Under the pieces are notes generated by a model. The model saw only the letters and a list, made by a program, of their open reading frames with translations. It was not told the DNA's origin and did not search any database. Shown piece by piece: positions 21,408 through 28,983 of a DNA stretch of 34,142 nucleotides. Positions within the stretch are counted from its first letter, which is position 1; each line of letters starts with the position of its first letter. Both the position numbers and the translations under genes were made by a program. Source of the DNA: Holdemanella porci (lineage in GTDB: Bacteria; Bacillota_I; Bacilli_A; Erysipelotrichales; Erysipelotrichaceae). The DNA is taken from positions 1 to 34,142 of the forward strand of contig NZ_VUMR01000013.1 of the NCBI RefSeq assembly GCF_009696075.1, in the 5' to 3' direction.

Positions 21408-22745
21408 ATGTTTAAAAAACGTATGAAACGCATTACCCCAGGACAAATGATTATCCTCAGTTTTGCGACTATGATATTTATCGGTGCCTGCCTGCTTATG
21501 CTTCCATTTTCCACAAACGATGGTAAGGGCGCGCCCTTTTTAGATGCATTATTCACTTCAACCAGTGCCTCCTGCGTAACCGGACTGATTATGCATGACA
21601 CAGCACAATATTGGTCCTCCTTTGGACAACTCATTATCTTGATTCTGATTCAAATTGGAGGTATGGGCGTCATTACAATGGCCATTCTACTCTTTGTTCT
21701 TGGAGGCAAGAAAATTGGTTTTAAACAAAGATATTTTATGCAACAATCTATTTCTGCCCCAAAACTAGGGGGTATTATCCGAAACACAAAATGGATTCTA
21801 AGAGCTACAATATGTGTCGAAGCACTAGGTGCCATCTTATTAGGCATACGCTTCTTACCGCGTTTTGGACTTGTCAAAGGCCTATGGTATTCCATATTCC
21901 ATTCCATCTCAGCCTTTTGTAACGCAGGCTTTGATCTAATGGGTACAAACCAAGCCTACTCATCTTTAACAGGATATGCCGGCGATATTTTAGTATCCAA
22001 CGTCATTGCAGCACTAATCGTACTGGGTGGTTTAGGCTTCTTTGTCTGGAAAGATGTTGTTGAATACAAACATCATTTACATAAATATTCACTACAATCC
22101 AAAGTTGTATTATTTACTACTGCAACATTGTTGATCATCAGTACACTCTATTTCTTTATCAATGACTTTAGCCATTGGAATATGCCTCTAGCCGAACAAA
22201 TCAACGTTTCCATTTTCCAAGCCGTAACCCCAAGAACAGCCGGATTTAATACGATTGATTTAAACAAAATGAATCAAAGCAGCATTTTCTTTATGACCCT
22301 ATTAATGTTGATAGGAGGAAGTCCACAAGGAACGGCCGGAGGATTTAAAACAACAACACTAGCCGTATTGATTCTAAGTATTCGTGCTGTATTCAATCAT
22401 AAACAAAACCCTCAATGTTTTGGAAGACGCATTTCCATGGACACATTAAACAATGCGACCGCCCTATTTATGTTGTTTATGGTATTATTCTTTACAGGAG
22501 CTTTTCTTATTTCAACCTTCGATCAATTACCCATTCTTGACGCCCTATTTGAAGCGGCCTCTGCCATTGGTACAGTCGGATTGACATTAGGAATCACACC
22601 TACATTATCAAGTGCATCACATTGTATTTTAATTTTCTTGATGTTCTTTGGAAGAATTGGAGGCTTAACTTTACTTTTAGCTATTTCTAAACATCAAGTT
22701 GTCGCAAACGCAAATTTACCACAAGAAAATATCACAATTGGATGA
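21408..22745 (+). CDS. ktrB: Ktr/Trk-type potassium channel subunit (KtrB/TrkH family)
   Basis: 445 residues, the KtrB length. Four membrane-pore-membrane repeats each carry a filter-like loop: TSASCVTGL, SAFCNAGFD, TPRTAGFNT and SAIGTVGLTLG, with the filter glycine present in all four. It forms a dimeric channel for K+ (sometimes Na+ coupled) gated by the cytoplasmic ring of the next gene's product. AGGTGG precedes the ATG. It is divergent from kdpDE by about 130 bp, which suggests direct control by that two-component pair. Confidence 0.92.
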   Translation: MFKKRMKRITPGQMIILSFATMIFIGACLLMLPFSTNDGKGAPFLDALFTSTSASCVTGLIMHDTAQYWSSFGQLIILILIQIGGMGVITMAILLFVLGGKKIGFKQRYFMQQSISAPKLGGIIRNTKWILRATICVEALGAILLGIRFLPRFGLVKGLWYSIFHSISAFCNAGFDLMGTNQAYSSLTGYAGDILVSNVIAALIVLGGLGFFVWKDVVEYKHHLHKYSLQSKVVLFTTATLLIISTLYFFINDFSHWNMPLAEQINVSIFQAVTPRTAGFNTIDLNKMNQSSIFFMTLLMLIGGSPQGTAGGFKTTTLAVLILSIRAVFNHKQNPQCFGRRISMDTLNNATALFMLFMVLFFTGAFLISTFDQLPILDALFEAASAIGTVGLTLGITPTLSSASHCILIFLMFFGRIGGLTLLLAISKHQVVANANLPQENITIG

Positions 22746-22757
22746 TAGGAGGAACAT

Positions 22758-23405
22758 ATGAAATCAGTATTAATTATTGGTATGGGACGTTTTGGACGTC
22801 ACATGGCACAAAAACTATATGATTTAGGACATGACGTTTTGGCCATTGATAAAAATGAAGAAAAAATCAACAAAGTCCTTTCTTATGTCACAAACGCACA
22901 AATCGGAGATTCTACCGACGAAAGCTTTATTGACTCACTAGGCGTATCGAACTTTGATCTTTGCGTTGTAGCCATTGGAGATGACTTTCAAAGTTCACTC
23001 GAAACAACAGCCCTATTAAAAGATTACGGATCAAAACTTGTTGTCGCAAGAGCCGTGCGCGATGTACACGCTAAATTCTTATTACGCAATGGAGCCGATG
23101 AAGTTGTATATCCTGAAAAACAAATTGGTAACTGGGCCGCCGTACGTTTTTCAAGCGAAAACATCTTTGACTACGTACAACTTACTCCAGAATATTCCAT
23201 TTATGAAATTGCCGCACCAACCGCTTGGATTGGAAAAACCATGTTAGAACTCGATATTCGTAGAAAATACCATATCAACATTCTAGCTACAAAAATCAAT
23301 GGAATTCTAGACCCGCTTCCTAGTGCTGAACATACTTTCCAGGAATCCGAAAACATTCTTATTCTTGCGCAAAATTCAGACGTACAAAAATTCCTTCGTT
23401 TTTAA
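22758..23405 (+). CDS. ktrA: Ktr/Trk potassium uptake regulatory subunit (KtrA/TrkA)
   Basis: 215 residues. An RCK-N Rossmann domain (1-135) has GMGRFGRHMA and the acidic LAIDKNEE that binds NAD or adenine nucleotides. The RCK-C domain (about 140-215) ends NILILAQNSDVQKFLRF and in this family can bind cyclic-di-AMP. It forms an octameric ring under KtrB. AGGAGG stands 6 nt before the ATG, 12 bp after ktrB, so the two are one operon. Confidence 0.93.
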   Translation: MKSVLIIGMGRFGRHMAQKLYDLGHDVLAIDKNEEKINKVLSYVTNAQIGDSTDESFIDSLGVSNFDLCVVAIGDDFQSSLETTALLKDYGSKLVVARAVRDVHAKFLLRNGADEVVYPEKQIGNWAAVRFSSENIFDYVQLTPEYSIYEIAAPTAWIGKTMLELDIRRKYHINILATKINGILDPLPSAEHTFQESENILILAQNSDVQKFLRF

Positions 23406-23421
23406 TGAAATCTCAACATGA

Positions 23422-23485
23422 CGCCTCATTCTTTAACACCGTTTAAACATTTAAAATTTTACAATAAAGGTGTAAGAAAGAGGCG
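23422..23485 (+). promoter_or_regulatory. Hairpin covering the ribosome site of the 30-residue peptide
   Basis: CGCCTC-A-TTCTT-ACACC (23422-23440, with a 2-nt bulge) pairs with GGTGTAAGAAAGAGGCG (23469-23485), about 16 pairs. The SD AAAGAGG (23477-23483) is in the 3' arm. A TACAAT (23460-23465) lies in the loop; a transcript from it would start inside the 3' arm and have a free SD. No T-run follows, so this is not a normal terminator. Confidence 0.5.
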
Positions 23486-23492
23486 ATTATTT

Positions 23493-23585
23493 ATGTTAGG
23501 AATTTTATCAATAGGATCCGTAATCTACATTTCTTTCTTAGTCCCACGACTTTTAAATCACATCTTAGATATCACTCACCAATAA
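23493..23585 (+). CDS. 30-residue membrane peptide (KdpF-like or toxin-like)
   Basis: ATG 23493 to TAA 23583-23585: MLGILSIGSVIYISFLVPRL, then LNHILDITHQ. One hydrophobic helix and a short polar tail. SD AAAGAGG at 9 nt, inside a hairpin. The size and single helix resemble KdpF (29 residues, a stabiliser of the Kdp pump), and its place right after ktrA fits a small accessory subunit. The masked ribosome site is equally typical of small membrane toxins. No sequence match to either can be claimed. Confidence 0.45.
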   Translation: MLGILSIGSVIYISFLVPRLLNHILDITHQ

Positions 23586-23608
23586 TGTATGCCACGAGCA
23601 TACCAATT

Positions 23609-23654
23609 ATCCCCATTTTTAAGTTATAAATATACTTAAGAAAGGGGATTTTTA
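23609..23654 (+). promoter_or_regulatory. Hairpin/attenuator before the 118-residue membrane protein
   Basis: ATCCCC-A-TTTTTAAGT (23609-23624) pairs with ACTTAAGAA-A-GGGGAT (23634-23649), 15 pairs with one A-A mismatch. The SD AAAGGGG is in the 3' arm and is followed by TTTTT, so it can act as a terminator or as an SD lock. The 3' arm shares TAAGAAAG-GG with the previous hairpin. Confidence 0.55.
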
Positions 23655-23657
23655 ATT

Positions 23658-24014
23658 ATGAAAACATGGAAACTAGTCAGTGGAATCATTTCCATTGTAT
23701 TAAGTGTATTTGTCGTGTTTCAAAGTATGATGGCAGGCCTTGCCAACGCACTAGAAGAAAGTGGACAAGTAAGTGGAAGTGCAGGACTTGTTGTTAGTAT
23801 ATGCATGCTTTGTGGAGGAATTGTATCGATTGTATCTAGAAAGAACAATTCGAAAGGAACCAACATTGCACTTCTAATTCTATTTGGTTTAGCTACATTA
23901 ACAGGCTTTATACTTGCAGGAAACTATTCAGACCTATATCTTTGGTCAGCATGGTGCTTGATCAATGTAGTACTTGCCTTCATCTCATTAAGAAAAGGTG
24001 CCAGTAAAATCTGA
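23658..24014 (+). CDS. Small four-helix membrane protein
   Basis: 118 residues (MKTWKLVSGIISIVLSVFVV). Four membrane segments (about 5-26, 40-60, 69-90, 94-112), with a basic loop RKNNSKG after helix 2. Small glycine-rich helices with MCGGIVSIV-like packing. I have the impression of a widespread Bacillota membrane protein of unknown role, but I cannot name its family. The SD AAAGGGG is 10 nt upstream inside a hairpin. Its stop codon lies inside the terminator stem. Confidence 0.65.
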   Translation: MKTWKLVSGIISIVLSVFVVFQSMMAGLANALEESGQVSGSAGLVVSICMLCGGIVSIVSRKNNSKGTNIALLILFGLATLTGFILAGNYSDLYLWSAWCLINVVLAFISLRKGASKI

Positions 24015-24024
24015 CACCTTTTAA
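23993..24024 (+). terminator. Terminator overlapping the gene end
   Basis: AAAAGGTG-c-CAG pairs with CTG-a-CACCTTTT (23993-24022). Confidence 0.65.
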
Positions 24025-24054
24025 AAGCGCTTTACTTATCAAGTAAATTCATAT

Positions 24055-24136
24055 TTTTACACATTTTTCCGCACTTTTAGACACCTATTTCGCACATTTT
24101 TCCGAGGTTTTTCGTAACTATTTTACACATTTTTCC
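24055..24136. repeat. 33-bp tandem repeat, 2.5 copies
   Basis: TTTTACACATTTTTCC at 24055, TTTCGCACATTTTTCC at 24088 and TTTTACACATTTTTCC at 24121: exact 33-bp steps, with the second halves also similar (ending CTA). On the minus strand it reads as an 11-residue repeat beginning GKMC. No gene is visible around it; it may be the remains of a repeat array like the one at 8221. Confidence 0.7.
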
Positions 24137-24143
24137 TGAAGCA

Positions 24144-24170
24144 TAAAAAAAGACAGCAATTAAGCTGCCT
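24144..24170 (-). terminator. Terminator of the oxidase/EutH operon
   Basis: On the minus strand GGCAGC-TTAATT-GCTGTC followed by seven T bases, overlapping the stop codon of the oxidase gene. Confidence 0.8.
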
Positions 24171-25185
24171 ATCTTACCATATCACGAGTAATGTCTTTTA
24201 AGCTTTTAGCCCCACACATCTCCATTGTATCTTGAAGTTCACTACCAAGTTTATCCACTAAGACTTGAATACCTTCTTCTTTTGCTCCATAAATCGCATT
24301 CACAAATGGACGAGCTACAATGACAGCATCCGCACCTAATGCCAAAGCCTTAAAGATATCGACACCATTACGAAGTCCACCATCCACAAAGATTTTCATA
24401 CTGCCATCTACAGCTTTTACAATCTCTTCGAGTACTTCAGCCGTTGCAGGCGTCTGATCTTGAACTCGACCACCATGATTCGAAACCACAATTGCACTAG
24501 CTCCCGCTTCTTTTGCCTTTAAAGCCCCCTTCACACTCATAACACCCTTCACAATAAATGGTACAGGTGTATTTGAAATGATTGCCTTTAATTGTTCTGT
24601 ATTCATTCTTCCTGCAGGAGGCTGACACCCCTTTAAGAAAGGAAGTCCAGCAGCATCTACATCCATAGCTACCGCAAAGGCATTGCTGTTTAAAGCTAAA
24701 TTTAGCTTTTCCAAATAAGTCTCTAAGCTCCAAGGTTTAACGGTTGGAATACCATACCCATTATTCTCTTTGATAATTCGTGTCGCATTTTCCATTATAC
24801 TAGGATCTTTTCCATCTCCTGTAAACGCACAAATACCAGCATCCATACAACCTCGGACTAAAATATCATTGTATCCATTATCATCATATGCATCTGAATA
24901 GTGCATGGCTACAGCTCCTACAGGACCTGCAAAAATCGGATATTTAAAAGTATGACCAAATAGTTCTAATTCTGTACTTACTGGCTCATTATCCGTAATT
25001 GTATCCATATTCACACGAATGTTTTTCCAAGCATCATAGTTACGCATCGCAACATCACCAATTCCTTTAGCACCAGGCCCCGGAATCGTATTTCGACATG
25101 CCCTTCCATCACATACAGGACAAGACTTACATAATTTTGTTCCCATCACACCACGACTTTTTTCCATCAATTCCATATAATTCAT
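24169..25185 (-). CDS. FMN-dependent alpha-hydroxy-acid oxidase/dehydrogenase
   Basis: 338 residues from ATG 25185 (MNYMELMEKSRGVMGTKLCK), 7 nt after GGAGG; the longer frame to 25257 overlaps the upstream gene. An N-terminal cysteine cluster (CKSCPVCDGRAC) precedes a TIM barrel: FAGPVGAVAM, AMDVDAAG, PFIVKGVMS, the catalytic VVSNHGGRV (His-Gly-Gly-Arg) and FVDGGLRNGVDIFKAL with VARPF for FMN phosphate. Family members oxidise lactate, glycolate or similar 2-hydroxy acids. The cysteine cluster marks an anaerobe-type branch whose electron acceptor is not oxygen-dependent with certainty. It starts 2 bp after the EutH-type gene, so they are co-transcribed. Confidence 0.88.
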   Translation of the reverse strand: MNYMELMEKSRGVMGTKLCKSCPVCDGRACRNTIPGPGAKGIGDVAMRNYDAWKNIRVNMDTITDNEPVSTELELFGHTFKYPIFAGPVGAVAMHYSDAYDDNGYNDILVRGCMDAGICAFTGDGKDPSIMENATRIIKENNGYGIPTVKPWSLETYLEKLNLALNSNAFAVAMDVDAAGLPFLKGCQPPAGRMNTEQLKAIISNTPVPFIVKGVMSVKGALKAKEAGASAIVVSNHGGRVQDQTPATAEVLEEIVKAVDGSMKIFVDGGLRNGVDIFKALALGADAVIVARPFVNAIYGAKEEGIQVLVDKLGSELQDTMEMCGAKSLKDITRDMVR

Positions 25186-25187
25186 AA

Positions 25188-26213
25188 TCATTCCTCCATT
25201 ACATTCGCTATAACTAAACCTAATATTCCAGCTACCAGTTTCACAACCACAAACCAAGTCACACTTGCAGGATTGACTGAGGCAATAAATCCGAGTTGTC
25301 CACCAAACACAAATGCCCCACTCAATGAAAAGGCAGCATTTAAAATCTTACCCTTCCTGTTCATTTTACTAAATAATGGTAACATCGCAATACTTGTTCC
25401 AAAAGATAAGATAATTCCCATCACTGAATATTTATCAATATTTAGTATTTGACCTACTCTTTCAATCTGATTCGAAAACTTCCTTAATATAATTTCACAA
25501 AACACCAAAGAACCACAGACAATTATACTCATTTGAAATACAATGTGCAAAGCTTCATTGATCAATGTCGCATTTGTGAAGTCCATATTGAAAAAGAAAG
25601 TCAAACAAACTAGAAAAAAGAAGATATATCCTACGAATTGTACAAGCTTAGAAAATAATGTCAATACGACAATTAATGTTTTAAATGAAATAAAAAATAA
25701 ACCAATCAAAATAGCACAAATAAGAATTACGGGTAAAAACACGATCAAAAAATGATCAATATGCAATAAAAAGCCACAACCAATAAGAATAGGCATTAAA
25801 CCTAAAATACCATACACAACTCCTTTTAAATAGTGATTCAAATCATCTGTATCCAGTTCATTTAAAAAGATTGGCAATTGAAAACTAATCAAGCACCCCA
25901 AAGTAGATGTTAACAATACACCACAAAAGATAAGCACACTTTCAGAATGTGTCATCGACTCTATAATGGAATATCCACCAAGATCTGGCGCCAACAAACT
26001 TGAAATAATCATTTCTTTATTTTCAAATAAAGTGGCATGACCATTTAAAAACGCAATCGCAATACAATAAAAGCCTCCTACACTCATCATAAAATCGCCC
26101 ATCGTTATAATGCCTCGATCAAAAGAAGTGGCTAATCCAAGTCGATTCTTAAACATCTTGTCAAATAAGCCTAAAGCAGCAAAGCATAATAAAATAAAAA
26201 TAATCGGATTCAT
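25188..26213 (-). CDS. eutH: EutH-family transporter
   Basis: 341 residues (MNPIIFILLCFAALGLFDKM) with about ten membrane helices. EutH signatures are visible: FDRGIITMGDFMMSVGG, LLAPDLGGYS near the start, and AFVFGGQLGFIASVNPASVT plus KLVAGILGLVIA at the end. EutH imports ethanolamine, but no eut genes are here, and its partner is a 2-hydroxy-acid oxidase, so the substrate may differ. It is a little shorter than the usual ~370 residues. A TATAAT (about 26225-26230) ends 11 nt before the ATG, so the leader is only a few bases long and no clear SD is present. Confidence 0.75.
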   Translation of the reverse strand: MNPIIFILLCFAALGLFDKMFKNRLGLATSFDRGIITMGDFMMSVGGFYCIAIAFLNGHATLFENKEMIISSLLAPDLGGYSIIESMTHSESVLIFCGVLLTSTLGCLISFQLPIFLNELDTDDLNHYLKGVVYGILGLMPILIGCGFLLHIDHFLIVFLPVILICAILIGLFFISFKTLIVVLTLFSKLVQFVGYIFFFLVCLTFFFNMDFTNATLINEALHIVFQMSIIVCGSLVFCEIILRKFSNQIERVGQILNIDKYSVMGIILSFGTSIAMLPLFSKMNRKGKILNAAFSLSGAFVFGGQLGFIASVNPASVTWFVVVKLVAGILGLVIANVMEE

Positions 26214-26234
26214 GCATTCATTCTATTATAATAA

Positions 26235-26266
26235 TGAAAAAAAGTCGAAGAAATTTTCTTCGACTA
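26235..26266 (-). terminator. Terminator of the polyamine operon
   Basis: On the minus strand AGTCGAAGAAA pairs with TTTCTTCGACT (26243-26265), then TTTTTTTC. It contains the stop codon of the PotC-PotD gene. Confidence 0.9.
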
Positions 26267-28150
26267 ATGTGCGTTACTTGCCGCAACTTTTACTCTAGAC
26301 CACAAATCCGCAATGATCTTACGTGTAGTTTCATCATATTGGAATACTTCATCTTTATCGTAACCAGCACGAGGTGTATATGCATTGATACCATCATAAT
26401 CTCCGCCTTTACCACCAAGTTCTTCCATAACTTCTTTATTTGGTGAAGTATATCCAACATAACTCGAATTATCCATAGCTGCATCATAGCTCGTAATATA
26501 ACGAATAAACTCGTTCGCAAGCTTAGGATTCTTCGCATTCTTAGGAATAACCATCGCATCTGACCATAAGTTTGTTCCACTCTTTGGCATATAGAATCCA
26601 ATATTTTCATTTTCTGACATGACATATGCCGCATCTCCAGAATAAATAAGTCCTAAAGCCTTTCTGGCCTGTGCCATATTATCAATAATTTCATCTGTTA
26701 CAATTTCTGGATCCATTGTCTGAACACATTGAATCAACCAGTTATATGCATCATTCAATTCATCTTGACTTGTCGTATTCATTGAATATCCAAGTGCCTT
26801 TAATGCCATCATGAATGAATCTCTTTCAGAATCATATAGATAGATATCTCCCTTAAATTTCTGATCTAAGAAAATATCCCATCCATCTTTTTCCAAATCT
26901 TCTTCAGATACTTTTGTCTTATCGTATACGATACCAACAGTACCCCAGAAATAAGGAATTGAATATTCATTCTTTGGATCATACGGAAGACCTTTGATTG
27001 CATCCACCAATTCACCTAAACATTCTTTGCGAGTTTCTGGCTCTAATTTTTGAAGCATTTTTTCCTGCATCATTCTTTGAATCATATAATCACTTGGAAC
27101 CAATACATCATACGCATCGCCATTGGCAACCTTAATATACATCTGCTCGTTTGAATCAAAGTTATCCATGATAACCTTAGCTCCCGTTAACTCTTCAAAA
27201 CCTGAAATGATATTTTCACCTGTATATTCACCCCAGTTATATACATGTAAAGTTTGTCCTGCATAAGGCTGACTACCAGCTGATTTATTCAAGCCAAATA
27301 AAGAGGCCACTAAACCAACTACCACAACACCCGCAACAACCCATTTCCAAGGTTTATTTTGTTTTGAAGGACTTGTCTTTTTTCGAATCATTGGCAAGAC
27401 ATTCACGATTATTAGTGTGATTGTAATCAGTAATACAACCACTGTACTAATCGCATTTACACTTGGATTAATACGCTTAGACATTGTATACACCATAATA
27501 CTCAAGTTCTTTACACCTTGGCCCGTTACGAAATAGGAAATAACAAAATCATCAAATGACATTGTGAACGCAATCAAAGCACCCGAAACAATACCCGGCA
27601 TAATTTGTGGTACAATAACTTTCACCAAAGCTTGCCAAGGCGTAGCCCCTAGATCCATTGCAGCATCGGCCAAGTTTGGATCTAATGATTTGATCTTAGG
27701 CATAATACTCAAAATAACATATGGAATACAGAAAGCAATATGTGCTAATAATAATGTCACAAATCCCTTTTCAATTTGGAAAGTAATAAATAGAAGCATC
27801 AATCCAATGGCAGTAACAATTTCAGGGTTCATGATTGGAAAATCATTGACCTGACTGACAAAAGCACGCAATACTTTCTTTGACTTTGATAAACCAATCG
27901 CCGTAATCGTACCAACGATAGTAGAAATAATTGTCGCCAATAAGGCAACAATAATTGTGACATACAAAGATTCCATCATACCATGGTTTTTAAGCATAGC
28001 CTCATACCAACGTAACGAGAACCCTGTAAAGTGTGTTAACGATTTTGAACTATTAAAGGAAAAAATAATCATGAATAATATTGGTGCATAAAAGAACACC
28101 AATAATAAAGCCATGCCTACTTTACCTAATACTCTCTTATCTTTCGACAT
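26264..28150 (-). CDS. potC: PotC-PotD fusion: polyamine permease joined to its binding protein
   Basis: 628 residues. The N-terminal ~265 form a PotC permease: six helices, with the EAA loop DLGATPWQALVKVIVPQIMP. After a basic linker (RKKTSPSKQNKPWK) and one more helix (VVAGVVVVGLVASLFGLN) comes a PotD-type binding domain (YNWGEYTGENIISGFEELTG, VLVPSDYMIQRMM, DSFMMALKALGYS). The extra helix puts the binding domain outside the cell and tethers it in place of a lipoprotein anchor. Such fusions are known in several Bacillota. It imports spermidine or putrescine with PotB and PotA. The start is 2 bp after potB. Confidence 0.93.
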   Translation of the reverse strand: MSKDKRVLGKVGMALLLVFFYAPILFMIIFSFNSSKSLTHFTGFSLRWYEAMLKNHGMMESLYVTIIVALLATIISTIVGTITAIGLSKSKKVLRAFVSQVNDFPIMNPEIVTAIGLMLLFITFQIEKGFVTLLLAHIAFCIPYVILSIMPKIKSLDPNLADAAMDLGATPWQALVKVIVPQIMPGIVSGALIAFTMSFDDFVISYFVTGQGVKNLSIMVYTMSKRINPSVNAISTVVVLLITITLIIVNVLPMIRKKTSPSKQNKPWKWVVAGVVVVGLVASLFGLNKSAGSQPYAGQTLHVYNWGEYTGENIISGFEELTGAKVIMDNFDSNEQMYIKVANGDAYDVLVPSDYMIQRMMQEKMLQKLEPETRKECLGELVDAIKGLPYDPKNEYSIPYFWGTVGIVYDKTKVSEEDLEKDGWDIFLDQKFKGDIYLYDSERDSFMMALKALGYSMNTTSQDELNDAYNWLIQCVQTMDPEIVTDEIIDNMAQARKALGLIYSGDAAYVMSENENIGFYMPKSGTNLWSDAMVIPKNAKNPKLANEFIRYITSYDAAMDNSSYVGYTSPNKEVMEELGGKGGDYDGINAYTPRAGYDKDEVFQYDETTRKIIADLWSRVKVAASNAH

Positions 28151-28152
28151 GC

Positions 28153-28980
28153 CTATTTTTCCTCCTTATTACGCTCTTCCAATTTCCTTACAAGCATCAT
28201 TAGAAGCATCATGATCATAGCCATGATCATTGAGATAGCTGAACCAAAGTTCCATTCTCCTACCGTAATGAACTGATTTTCAATGACGTTACCAATCAAG
28301 AAGAATTGTCCTCCACCCAATAATTTAGGAATGAAGAATGAACTTACGGCAGGTAAAAACACTAATGTGATACCTGAAACTACGCCCGGTAATGAAAGTG
28401 GGAAAATAACCTTCCAGAACGTCTGGAATTTATTAGCGCCCAAATCCTGAGCCGCCTCTAATAAAGATTTATCCATCTTTGTTAAAGCCGTGTTGATCTG
28501 CAGAATCATAAATGGCAAGAAGTTATACACCATACCAATCAATACAGCAGCTTCTGTATATAAAAGTTCTGTATGAATTCCAAACAAGCCTAAAAAGCTA
28601 CTAATAATTCCATCGCTTGATAAAATACCAATCCATGCATATGTTCTTACAAGCATGTTGATCCATGTAGGAAGAGTAATCGCAAGAACTAAGATTTGTT
28701 GAACTTTAGGACTATTCTTAGAAATAAAGTATGCGATTGGATACCCAATCAACAAACAAATAATGGTTGTCTTAATGGCAATCCATAAAGAACGCCATAA
28801 AATCAACAAGAAATCTTTGTCTGTAAAGAAACGAACATAGTTATCTAATGTAAGCTTAAAGTGCACAATACTGTTGCCTTGCTGAATGATTGAATAAAAC
28901 GCAATCAGCAACATCGGAAGCAACAACATGATGCAAGCCCACACAATATAAGGGATTGCTAATTGTTGAAATTTTTTCAT
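28153..28980 (-). CDS. potB: Spermidine/putrescine ABC permease PotB
   Basis: 275 residues (MKKFQQLAIPYIVWACIMLL), six helices, with the EAA loop AAQDLGANKFQTFWKVIFPL that docks on PotA. YPIAYFISK and VRTYAWIGILSSDGI are typical of PotB. It forms the translocation path with the PotC half of the fused protein. It starts 3 bp after the potA stop. Confidence 0.93.
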   Translation of the reverse strand: MKKFQQLAIPYIVWACIMLLLPMLLIAFYSIIQQGNSIVHFKLTLDNYVRFFTDKDFLLILWRSLWIAIKTTIICLLIGYPIAYFISKNSPKVQQILVLAITLPTWINMLVRTYAWIGILSSDGIISSFLGLFGIHTELLYTEAAVLIGMVYNFLPFMILQINTALTKMDKSLLEAAQDLGANKFQTFWKVIFPLSLPGVVSGITLVFLPAVSSFFIPKLLGGGQFFLIGNVIENQFITVGEWNFGSAISMIMAMIMMLLMMLVRKLEERNKEEK

Positions 28981-28983
28981 TTT

